Assembly: GCA_031835245.1 (NCBI GenBank)
Contig: JAVKOQ010000089.1
Span: 62,001 to 126,000, forward strand
From: Balamuthia mandrillaris
Lineage: Eukaryota > Discosea > Longamoebia > Balamuthiidae
Direction of reading: 5' to 3'
Length of the DNA: 64,000 nt
Below, one piece after another: positions 48,254 through 58,318 of this stretch (positions within the stretch are counted from its first letter, which is position 1; every line of letters starts with the position of its first letter). The notes under the pieces are model-generated. The model ran no database searches. It had not been told where the DNA came from and saw nothing but the letters and a program-made list of their open reading frames with translations. The translations under genes and the position numbers were made by a program.

Positions 48254-49862
48254 TTATTCGTCCGTTCCACGCTCCTCTCCAACGCTGTAATGAAAGACCA
48301 CATCAAAGCCCTCCTTGTAGACGCCATAGCCAAAGTCCTTCTTCAAGTACTGGTACTCAGCCCAGGCGGGACCCTCCGAGCCCAATGCCCCCTCAAAGGA
48401 GGCCAGCTCATCCGTGCTGGCCCCACAGACGGAACAGAGGTTGAGCACTGTCTCGGGGGCGGGCTGTGGGATGAGCATGCCCAATCGCACAAAGCCCTCG
48501 CTGGATGTGATGATGGAGAGGATGTTCTGGTCCTTTGCGGCGCGTCGGAGGACGGCCACAGCATCCTCGGGAAGAGGGGGGAAGTCAAAGGTCTGGAAGG
48601 CGTCCAAGGCGACCTCGACCTGGCGCTCGGGGTTACCGGGGAGGTTGATCCTCAACTCGGTCTGGCGTGGAGGGGCAGCGCCCATGTCGCGCCCCACGCT
48701 GATGCAGTTTTCGATGTGGTGTTTCTCGGCCCATTGGCCGACTTTGGTGGCGGCATCGCCGGAGTCGGCGGCCTCCAGGGCGAGCTTAATAGGGATATCG
48801 ACAGGGAAGTACCAGCCGCCGTCCATACCGCCCTTGCCGGACATATCGATCCAGGAACCGATCTTGACGGGGTTAATGAGGGCTCCGACGTCGTTGAGGC
48901 GGTCAATTTCGCTCTCCGGCGCGCCGACATTCCAGAAAAAGTCGACCATCCGCTGGATAAAGATATTCTGAGGGCCGGCTGTGCGCCACGTCAACTTCTG
49001 CATGTCGGCAGAGGTGGATACGTGGAACTCAATGCTCATCGGTCCCGAGAGGTCGTCAGTGGAGGGAATGCTCTCGCTCCAGATCTGCCAAAACTCCAGC
49101 ACTTTGCTGTCCTCCTCCTGCAGGAATGGAATGGTATCCTTAGCCAGAGAGAGAAGAGTTCTCGGTGCGACCGCATCGCCCGCGGTTTTCTTAGATTCCT
49201 TTGGCGCTTTCTCTGGTTTGGGTTCCGCGCCCCTCTCGCCTGTGCCGTTAGCTTCTGTGTTCTCCTTTCCTCCAGCGGAGCTGCTGGTGGTGCTGTAGGA
49301 GGCACCGCCTCCTCGGGAAGCGCCTGCTTTCAATGACTCCACAGCGCTCTGGAGGGCTGATACCCAAGAGGCTTTGATGGAATCACTGTCGGCGTAGATA
49401 ACAAAGGTCCTTTGGGCGGTTTTCACTTGAAAGGCGAATTTCTTTTTGGTAAGGGTAGTTTCTGTGACTTGTGAGGTCGGTTCTAAGTCGATAGTTCCTT
49501 TAGGGGTTGTTGCCTGGTTTAACATTATCCATGAGAAAGGAGTACAATGAAAAATCAAACTTCTCTCTCAACTCAGCTTCTCGTTTTGGAAAAAGAAAAT
49601 GAGACAATATTTGTATGTATCTCTTACCTTTGGGTTTTTGAAATAGAATACAGTCCCGTCTTTAAGTACACACCATCTCTTCTTCCACGACTTATAGCTG
49701 CCACCTTGCTTGGTGAGCCAGCCCTCCTTTTCAGGGTTCGTCAAAGATGCTACGGAGATGCCCTATAACGACAAAGTTTTATAAGAGAAAGAAAGCAAAA
49801 AAAAAAAAGGAAACGGCAAGAAAACAGAGGAAAGCAACAACAAAAAAAGGAGGCAAGAACCA

Positions 49863-49919
<57 letters not shown>

Positions 49920-49993
49920 AGGATAGAGGGAGAGGGGGAGAATAAAGAAGCGAAGGGAAGAGAGGTGAGGAGAAAGCAGACCTTAAGAGACAT
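48254..49993 (-). CDS. PH-domain protein with conserved C-terminal domain
   Basis: Three exons: MSLK; GISVASLTNPEKEGWLTKQG with SYKSWKKRWCVLKDGTVFYF; and the rest. The PH domain is complete (through KKKFAFQVKTAQRTFVIYAD and IKASWVSALQSAVESL), so phosphoinositide binding at membranes is likely. A Ser/Ala/Lys linker is followed by about 290 well-structured residues: KVLEFWQIWSESIPSTDDLS, FIQRMVDFFWNVGAPESEID, IGSWIDMSGKGGMDGGWYFP and YLKKDFGYGVYKEGFDVVFH. Two parts of this region look alike (NVGAPESEI / VCGASTDEL), hinting at an internal duplication. The codons are very GC3-rich, suggesting strong expression. I do not recognise the C-terminal family. The last intron has a GA run (CT in sense). 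Confidence 0.8.
49865..49922. repeat. GA microsatellite, intron of PH-domain gene
   Basis: Perfect GA/GAGG run; CT on the coding strand. It lies in the first intron, between MSLK and GISVASL. Confidence 0.9.
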
Positions 49994-51137
49994 TTCGGTC
50001 TATAATATTTGATTTTATTCTTCCTCTCAACTGTCTTTAGAGTGCAAGGCTCCTCGTGCCTAAACAGAGATGCAAAATGAACATGTATCAGTACCGCAAC
50101 CAGAAATAAAGACAAAAGAAAGGTGGATGACAAGTTTGTCGCTAAACAAAATTTTGGCCAAATCAAAAAAAAAGCGCTTCACCAATCACTCTCTAAGAAT
50201 CTTGCCGATTCGAACCATCACTCTTTCCTTCGCGCGCTCCGGTTTTGATTTTCAATGCAATGATGGTCCAAAGAGAGGAGAGAGAAAAAAAAAGCAGGAG
50301 GGGATTGGGTTGGCCGGAAGCGAGAGAAAGAGAAGGGGATTTTAAAAAAAAGTAACAACCGGCTTCGGCACAAAAAAAAAAATCTCTGAAACCATCAAAC
50401 ACAAAAAATAAAAATTGAAATAAAAGAGGATGTGATTAACAACATCACAAAAATAATTAAAAAGAATTCTTCGACCGCATCTTTCCCCAAAGTCGCAGCC
50501 CGCAAGGTAATAATCGTTTTTTTTTAAAAAAAAAAAAGAGAGAGAGAGCGAGAGAGCATAAAATGTTCTTGTTTTTTTACCTCGATCAATCCTCGTCCAG
50601 TTACTACTTTGACCAAATCTTTCTTCGCACCGCACGCTTGGTAGCTCCTCTTCGTCCGCCCAAAACAAAAAAAAATTTGAATAGGAGGAGGGGGAGCACT
50701 TGCCGCCGCTGCTTTAATTTTTTTTTATTTTTGTCGAAACAATAAAAAATTAAACACACGACGGAGATGGTCGCAAAAAAAAAAAAAAAAAAAAAAAAAA
50801 AACGGACTTTGTCGACAACAATGACCTTTAATTTGGCTTCGTTAGAATCTGTGGATACGATAACGCTCGAAAACTGTCCACTATCTCACCGTTTCGAATG
50901 ATGGACAATTTGGAATCCCCAAGGTTCGGTAACGTGGAACCGCATGAAATATTTTTTGTAAAATTGGGGCGGGAAATTTCGCCTAATTAGGCAGCGCGAC
51001 AATATTCTCGCCCTTTGTCGACAATTTTTGATTGTTGGCAATTTATTTTCAATTGTTTGAAAATATTCCTCTGCCAAACAAAAACAGAAGAAAGAAGCGA
51101 GCGAAAGGGCGAAGCCAACCAACAACCAGCGACCAAG
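49994..51137. other. Intergenic region with promoter motifs and poly(A)28
   Basis: No gene supported on either strand. Holds a 28-A homopolymer (50775-50802), TTTGTCGACAAC (50808-50819), an E2F-like GGGGCGGGAAATTTCGCC (about 50966), TTTGTCGACAAT (51014-51025) and several T/A tracts. Confidence 0.45.
51014..51025. promoter_or_regulatory. TTTGTCGACAAT motif upstream of small basic gene
   Basis: About 113 bp before ATG 51138; another copy at 50808-50819. Confidence 0.5.
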
Positions 51138-51300
51138 ATGTCTCTCGGCATAAAGCGTGACGAGGAGCTCACATGGCTGGGCAAGCTCATCAAGCAGCAT
51201 TATTTCTCGGACCCCCACAGGGACATCCAAGCCTTTAGGCACATTATAACAACTGCTCAGGAAGATTGCTTCGAACGGTTCGAAACTCTCTCTTAATCCG

Positions 51301-51355
<55 letters not shown>

Positions 51356-51804
51356 TCGTCACTCCCCCAAACCCCCTTTTCTTTCCACGCTACCTCTTTT
51401 ACCAAGATGTCTCGATCAAAATTTTGTTGCTACTTCTTTTGATGTTGACGATGGTGATTTTGTTTGGGCTCATCTTTCTCCCTTCCTTTCATTTTTTTTT
51501 TGGGGTCTTTAGGGCGTTGCAAAAACATGCCCGCACTGGCATGGAAAAGAGCCAGGCCCACAGCACCGCGCCGCGCTACGCCAGCATTGTCCACGAGTCC
51601 CGGAGCCGCAACAGGTTCCACAGCCCCTGGGAGGTGGAGCACGCCAGGCAGCAGGGCTACGCCTACGAGTTCAACCCCTGGGAGCACACCGACATTCGTC
51701 GCCCGGAGAATGTGAGCCTTGCCGGGGCCACGTTCTGGGAGAAGAGCCGACAGTACAAGCAACAGCAACAACAGCAACAGAAGAAGGCTGAAGCTGCCCA
51801 GTAG
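51138..51804 (+). CDS. Small basic protein of unknown function
   Basis: Two exons. Exon 1, 51138-51275, reads MSLGIKRDEELTWLGKLIKQ, HYFSDPHRDIQAFRHII, AQEDCFER. The GTTCGA donor joins phase-correctly to exon 2 at about 51514, RALQKHARTGMEKSQAHSTA, SRNRFHSPWEVEHARQQGYA, FNPWEHTDIRRPENVSL, ending in a Gln-rich tail. The intron holds a perfect CT run of about 50 bp. Size, basic character and paired Trp/His motifs recall small mitochondrial complex subunits, but no family is certain. GC3-rich codons and the promoter motif 121 bp upstream support a real, active gene. Confidence 0.65.
51303..51352. repeat. CT microsatellite in intron
   Basis: Perfect CT run just after the donor of the small basic gene; pyrimidine on the coding strand. 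Confidence 0.92.
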
Positions 51805-52376
51805 TCGCTATTTTTTTGACAAAAAAAAGGTGATCGTTTTTCGTGTTCTTTTAACTCCTGCTTGTTGTTGGTTCTATTTTGTCTTTTGTGACACATTCAC
51901 CAGAGGAGGAAGGAAGGCAGAAGGCAGAAGGAAGAGGGGGAGGAGAAGGATAAGCGCCGCTTAAGCGGGAGGACCGGTTTCATCATATGTATTGAGTATT
52001 GAGGAACCGGCAAACCCACATGGCCCTTCTGAGTTTGTTCGAGAAAAAAACAAAAACACAAAACGTTTGGGGGAGTGGTGGTGATGGCATATGGACTGGT
52101 TGCAATGTGCCCCTCTTCTCTCTTCTCTCTTCTCTCTCTCTTCTCTCTTCTCTCTTATCTGTTCTCTCTTCTCTCTTCTCTCTTCTCTCTTCTCTCTTCT
52201 CTCTTCTCTCTTCTCTCTTCTCTCTTCTCTCTTCTCTCTTCTCTCTTCTCTCCTTTCTATGCGATAAGTTCTGCAATTATCGATAATCTATTCAAGAAAG
52301 ATTAGAAAATCCAAAAAAATTTGAACCCCAAAAAAAAAATAGAGAAGAGAAGAGAAGAGAAGAGAAGAGAAGAGAG
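51805..52376. other. Intergenic region with TCTCTTC array
   Basis: No gene. TTCTCTC/TCTCTTC units fill 52108-52254, followed at 52345-52376 by AGAGA(AG) units running up to the next start codon. Confidence 0.55.
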
Positions 52377-53027
52377 ATGGCGCGAAAGAAGAAGAATTCG
52401 GTAGCGGCAGCGGCTTCCGCTACTGCGACGACCACGCAGGAACCAGGCCGGAGGCAAGAGCAAGACGAAGAAGAAGAAGAAGAAGAGGTGGAGCTCTCCA
52501 ACGATGAAGGGTCAGACACCGATGGCGGTGAGGAGGAAGTGGAAACGGAGGAGGACAACTTTGCCAGAGCCCTGCCCAAGAAGCTGATGGAAGATGATCC
52601 CTCGCTGAACTGGTTCCAAAAGCCGCACACCATCACGATGCTGGTCGTTGGCGGCATCGTTCTTATCTACGGCGCCTTCACCCGTGACTCCACCGGTGAA
52701 AGTGTAGACAACGTCAAAACGTACCGCAGCTCTTCTTTTTTGTTCCAATCCCTCCGCCGCTAATCGTTTGTTTTTTCAAAAAAAAAAAAACCTATAGAGG
52801 TTTGGTGGCGGCTGCTTTGGCCTTTCTTGTGTTTTGCATGCTCTACTTGCATGACGGACCTTTCAAACGACCCCATCCGGCCGTTTGGAGGGTGGTCACT
52901 GGCCTCGGAGTCCTATATCAAATGAGTTTAGTCTATCTTTTATTTCAGGTTGGTTTTTTTTTGGGGCTCGTTTTTCCTCTCTCCTCTCTCGAATTCGATC
53001 CCTTTTCATTTCGTGTTTCTTTGTTTT

Positions 53028-53079
<52 letters not shown>

Positions 53080-53793
53080 TTCTCTCCTTTTTTTCTGTCT
53101 CAACCTATATGTAAGAGTTTCTTCTCGTTCTTTTTTTTTTGAATCTCACTCTTTAACTGCTGCTGATCCCGATTGGAGTAGACAAAGGAAGACGTGCGGC
53201 TTTTCCTCAAACACTTTGACCCAAAGCTGGGCGTGCCTCTGCCTGAGAGGTCCTACGCCGTCAACTGCGATGTCTACACTCCCAACGATCCCGTCTCCAG
53301 TTTTCGAAACGTTTGGGTAAGTGAAGAGAGAAAGCCTAAGAACAACACAACCTATGAAGCACTTTCATTGAAAAAACTAACTAAACAAAAACAAAAAGGA
53401 CACGGTCAACGATGAGTTTGTGTTGGCTCATGTGATTGGATGGTTTGGGAAGACTCTGCTAATCAGAGATGCGTACGTGTGCGTGTTTATCAGCGTTCTC
53501 TTTGAGGTTTGGGAGCTTACATTGGAGCATCAATTGCATAACTTTGCCGAGTGCTGGTGGGATCACGTACGTGGACTTGCTCTCTTTACTTACTTTCTTA
53601 TTGATTCTTGTTAGTGTTGTGGTTCTTGTTTGTTATCTTCTTTGCTCACATGCGTAATACAGATTATACTTGATATCTTGATATGCAACAATCTCGGCAT
53701 CATTGCTGGTCTCTTGACCTGTCGTTATTTATTGAAAATGAAGGTATTGTTGAATCTTCTTTTTTTTTCTTGCTCTATTGCACGCTCTCCCTC

Positions 53794-53837
<44 letters not shown>

Positions 53838-54476
53838 TATTTCTCTTCTCTCTTCCCTCCTTTCTTGTCGCTTTCACCAACTGATTTTTTGTTAAAAGGA
53901 GTACAATTGGACTGGGCTTTGGGCCTCAAAGAAAGGCAAACTGGTGCGAAACTTCCTGCCAGAAAAGTTCGAAGAATACCATTGGGAGGTCTTGTCCAAC
54001 TGGCGGCGTTGCGTCTCTGTTTTACTTCTTTGCTTAGCCGTACGTCATTTCTTCTTTCTTCTTGTCCCTGCCCTTGTTCTTTTTCCCTTCTCTTCTTCTG
54101 CCTTTTTTACTTTCGCACCTTCCCTTTCTCATTGCTTATTGTTCTGTTCTTCTTTCCGCGAACAAACAAACCAAAAAAAAAAAAAATCAGATCTCCATCA
54201 CAGAGTTGAATGCTTTCTATCTCAAGTTCATCCTGTGGGTACCTCCGCCTCATCCCCTCAACATCGCGCGCCTGCTGCTATGGCTGGCCCTGGCCTTCCC
54301 CGCCCTGCGCGAGTACTACCAGTTCGTGTCGGATCCCAAGTGCTACAAGATGGGCTCCATGTCCTGGCTCTGCGTTTGCCTGTTCTCCACCGAGGCCTTG
54401 CTCTGCGTCAAGTTTGGTTGGGACATGTTCCCCAAATCCGTTCCTCCCGGTAAAACCAATTCCTCTTTTCTTCTCC

Positions 54477-54522
<46 letters not shown>

Positions 54523-54706
54523 GTTCTGATTGCTTTTTTTTAAAAAAACAGAGGTATTTTGGCCGTGGGTCTTCTTTCTGGTGGCCAGCGGAACGTTCGG
54601 AATTATTTACTTCAGCCGAAAGGGAAAAAGACCACCAGCCCCAGGGAAGCAACGCGCCACCGCGAACTGCAACCACAACAACAACAACAAAAAGAAGCAA
54701 AAGTAG
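52377..54706 (+). CDS. PTDSS: Phosphatidylserine synthase (base-exchange type)
   Basis: ER membrane enzyme that swaps the head group of PC or PE for serine. Eight or nine exons. N-terminal acidic cytosolic region (about 75 aa), then [20 protein letters not shown] (TM1), [20 protein letters not shown] (TM2), [40 protein letters not shown] (family signature), [79 protein letters not shown], then several more membrane spans and a basic Asn/Lys-rich tail. The CWWDH and ICNNLGI blocks are hallmarks. Three introns have perfect CT runs (53030-53073, about 53800, about 54480). An AATAAA signal follows at about 54804. Confidence 0.93.
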
Positions 54707-55474
54707 GACATAGCGAAGAAAGAATGTCCCGCAACCCACCACGCAAAAACAACAATTCTGTAAGAAAGCAACTACGCATCCATACGTCGACGGAAAAGAG
54801 AAAAATAAAATGAACTCCGCTATGATTACGCAACGGCCATCGGAATAATCTGTCATGTTAGTCTTAAAATGGAGTTGCATGCAGATCACCATGACTACCG
54901 AACGTTTCTCGGACACGCCCGAACGTTTAACGGAGATCATTGCCTTTTTAGCGTTTAGGTTCCGATTCGCGATGAATTTTTCCTTTTTCTAACCATGACG
55001 ATCGGGTGAGTCTTTTTGCAAGAAGGTATCTTTGGCCCTTTTGAATTGCTTTATTGTGAGTGCTTGCCGAAGAGGATCTCCCTCGCACACACAATCAACA
55101 CAGTTCCCTCTCGTTTGGTTGCTTGACATCGGGACAAACGCACCTCCTGAGCTCATTTTTGGTCCTAATTGAGCATTATCCTCCAGCCGGGCGCGTTCAA
55201 AGAAAAAAAAAAAAACGATAGAGGGAGTTGACCTTTGTTCCTCTCCGTGCTTGCTCGGCTTGGTGGTTGCCCGTGGCCGTGTGTTGTTGCGGTACGTTCG
55301 CCTCCCTTATTCAGTATTATTGTTTTGTGTAAACAGGCGCTTTTCTGGTTCCTTTCTGTTGAATGTCTTTCTCCGTCATCTATTACCTCTATGGTTACCT
55401 ATTTGTGTTGACCTCTTTGGTTCTGGTTCCGTTTTGCTGTCTGGTAACTTTCTACCAACAAAAAAAATCTCCAG
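54707..55474. other. Intergenic region
   Basis: No gene supported. Poly(A) signal of PTDSS near 54804, a CGTCGACGG variant at 54785 and a T-rich 5' flank of the next gene. Nothing else seen. Confidence 0.4.
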
Positions 55475-57910
55475 ATGGATCCACGGCCGACCTCATCTTC
55501 CTGTTCAACCGTATCTTCCTCCTCTTCATCTTCTCCTTCCATGTCTACTTCTTCAGCACAAGAGAGAAGGAGCTTTCCAACGGAAGATGAAGTGCAGGAG
55601 GAGGAGGAGGAAGAAGAGGAAGAAACAGAGGAAGAAGAAGCCACAGCAGAGGAACCACTGCCGTCCTACCGAGAGGAACAACCGGAAAGAGCGTTGCTAT
55701 CGGTGAGGAGCGAAATGGCGGGTCTCAGAGGGCAGGTGGGCGTGTTGGATGAAGAGGTGCGGGGCTTCGGGCGCCGGGTCGTTGAGATCAACTCGCGGAT
55801 CGACCGAATGTCTGAAATGTTGTCCTCTGCTCTGCGGTTGCTTCAACAACAAAAGCATCGGACAAGCAAACCAGCGAGAAGCAAAGGAGAAACTTCCAAC
55901 GTTTCATCTTCGTCTTCGTTGAAAGAAACAGAGGTTTCTTCTGGTGCTCCTTCTCCTTCATCAACAAGAAGAAAAGGAGAAAGAGCTCCATTCGTTCTGC
56001 CGGAGGCACCTGCCGGGAAGAGAGGAGCCACGAGTGAGGCAAGAAGGAGGGGAAGAGTGGAGCTGGAAGAAGCGGAGCTTGAAGAGGAAGGCGAGGCGAG
56101 TTCTTCCTCCGCCTCGGCGTCTCCCTTCTCTCCATCCTCAAAGAGCAAAAAGAAACAACGCGTTGGTGTTGGAGATTCTTCTTCTTCATTGGTGGCATCA
56201 TTACCTTTGGAGAATGTTTCAGGCCAAACTACGAGGTAGCTTTCTTCCTGTGCTTCTGTTTGCTCTTGTATTTCTGCTTCATCTCCTTCGCCCTAGTCTT
56301 CTATTTGTTCATCTTTCATGAAGGTCTCATTCTGTTTCATAATCAGCAGCAGTGCAAATGAAGCTCTAACTCCTCCAGCTTCGCCCTCTCTTTCTTCTAT
56401 GCCAGAAGAAATTCTTGCAGCCATCATTTCATTACTAGACCTACGGACACTCTGTGCACTATCTCTGGTATCGTCTCTCTTTCGTAGATTGGCGGACACG
56501 AGCATCTCGTGGAGGAGAATATACGAGGCGAGCATAGGACCGTCTCAAGCCATTATAGCGTCTTCCAAATCTCCTCCTTCCAATCCTCTCTTTGATGGAC
56601 GAGTTCAGCATCACGTTCGAGGGCCAGGTATCTTCTATTCTCTCCCAAGTTTTACAGCCGACCCTTCCGTCTTTTTAACATTCAATGTCGTTGTTCAAAG
56701 ACTATTGGAAAGATCACGTGATAAGAGCCCGGAAGATAGCAAGACGATGGGCTGAAGGAGGCACGCAACATACGTTGTATGGACACCTCCACAGCGTACA
56801 GTTTTTGCAGTTTGAAGATGAAGTGCTGCTAAGTTGCGATGAAAATATGTTGAAAGAATGGGATCTGAAAAGCCTCTCAGTGGTGGATTCTTTCACGAGC
56901 AACGCTCCGATGGTTCACTTCAGATTCAACAGGTACGCTTGTGCATCCCCCTTTGTATTTTCGGTTAGTTTTATTCATGAAGTTTAACGGCTACTGTAAC
57001 GACATTAGAGAAAAGTTGGTGATAACCAACAAAGAAGCTACCAGGGTCTATGACATGGTCAGCAAACAGTTTTGCTTCAGTTTAACAGATTCTAAGAGCG
57101 AGCTCTTTCGAGTGGCGTTGGACTCAACTCGCTGGATTCTCACTGGATGTTGGGATGGTTTTCTCTCGTACGTTCTTTATAGCTTCTTGTGCCCCTCTTC
57201 CAGCTTTTATGTCTCTTCCTGTTTCCAACTTCTAGTTATCACCCTAGAACTTGGGATAGTAATACTGGCCAAAGGGTTCAAACAATCCCTGCTCACAAAT
57301 ATCCTGTCTATTGCCTGGATTTTTCTTCCCATTTGTTAACCTCTGGAAGGTACAATTCCTCTCTTCTTCCCTCTTGTTCAAGCTTGTTCTGAGGTCACAC
57401 CCCTTCCTTCGTTTAATCGTTTCTGTAGTTCGGACAAGAAGATTCATGTCTTCGATCGCCACACAGGCAAACTCATTCAAGCCCTTCGCGGACACGCCAT
57501 GACTGTCTACTCCTTAGTTTTAAACGAGGCCACTCGCACCATCGTCAGCGGCTCCAAAGACTCCTCCATTCGTCTCTGGGATTTACGGCAGGCCAAATGT
57601 ATAGCAGTTTTGAACGGACACAGCGATGCTGTCAACTGCGTTCGTTTCGATGCAACACGCATCGTTTCAGCCTCCAGCGATGCTCTTATCAAGGTCACTC
57701 TTTGTCTCTTCTGCTCCTCTTCTATGGACGATCACCGTCACCATGCTTAGTTTATTTTTGAACAATACAAAGGTATGGGACTTACGGACTGGAAAGTGGT
57801 TATACGGTCTTCCAGGACACACTGGTCCTGTACACGATTTGCAGTTTGATGAAAGCGTGATTGTGTCCGGAGGTGCCGACCGAACCATCAAAGTTTGGAG
57901 TTTTGCATGA
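55475..57910 (+). CDS. F-box/WD40 protein, FBXW7/Cdc4-like layout
   Basis: Substrate receptor of SCF ubiquitin ligases (inferred from domains). The N-terminal exon is Ser-rich then Glu-rich, with a coiled-coil (VRSEMAGLRGQVGVLDEEVR, FGRRVVEINSRIDRMSEMLS). Exon 2 holds the F-box: MPEEILAAIISLLDLRTLCA, LVSSLFRRLADTSISWRRIY. WD40 repeats follow over about six exons: HSVQFLQFEDEVLLSCDEN with LKEWDLKSL; KLVITNKEATRVYD; RTWDSNTGQRVQTIPAHKYP; KIHVFDRHTGKLIQALRGHA; TIVSGSKDSSIRLWDLRQAK; and KVWDLRTGKWLYGLPGHTGP to SGGADRTIKVWSFA. The number of blades (about six to seven) and the F-box match the FBXW7 layout, but the substrate is unknown. Confidence 0.87.
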
Positions 57911-58318
57911 TCACTGGACATTGCAATCATTTTGTTTTTTGTTTTCTGTTCTTTGTTTTTTTTTGTTTTTTTGTTTTCATTGTTTTGGTTTGTTTTTGTT
58001 CCTTCACGCTCCAAGGAAAACAGTTTTGTCGTTCTTTTGTTTTTTTGTAATTATTTTTTTAAAGAATATATGTATAGCCATGAGATTAGATAGGAGAGAA
58101 ACTCATGGACCTGAGCAAGGACATGAGATAAGATAACGAGATAGGACATGATCAAGGACACGAGAGAGGTTATGAGAGAGTACTTGAGCCAGGACATGAT
58201 CAAGGATACGAGAGAGGTAAGGAGAGAGTGCTTGAGCCAGGACATGATCAAGGACATGAGAGAGGTCATACATTACGACGAAAAAATAAAAAAAAAATGG
58301 AAAAATAAAAAGGCAGTA
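57911..58318. other. Intergenic region / 5' leader with minisatellite
   Basis: T-rich 3' flank of the F-box/WD40 gene, then a minisatellite from about 58090 to 58280 (see repeat entry). The minisatellite is open in frame with the next gene from ATG 58148. Confidence 0.5.
58090..58280 (+). repeat. About 48-bp minisatellite, DMIKDTREV-type
   Basis: Units of about 48 bp with core GAGCCAGGACATGATCAAGG repeat two to three times, in frame with the downstream gene (MIKDTREV, LSQDMIKDTREV). It shares core, peptide and an ATACATTAC flank with the repeat at 2735-2862. Confidence 0.75.

Noticed and set aside
48245-49336. 363-codon plus-strand frame
   Set aside because: Antisense of the GC3-rich PH-domain gene.
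50150-50260. Possible tRNA on the minus strand (GGTTCGAATCGGC)
   Set aside because: The T-arm stem does not pair and no acceptor or D-arm could be drawn.
50775-50802. Poly(A)28 as a retrotransposon tail
   Set aside because: No element body, target-site duplication or coding remnant upstream on either strand.
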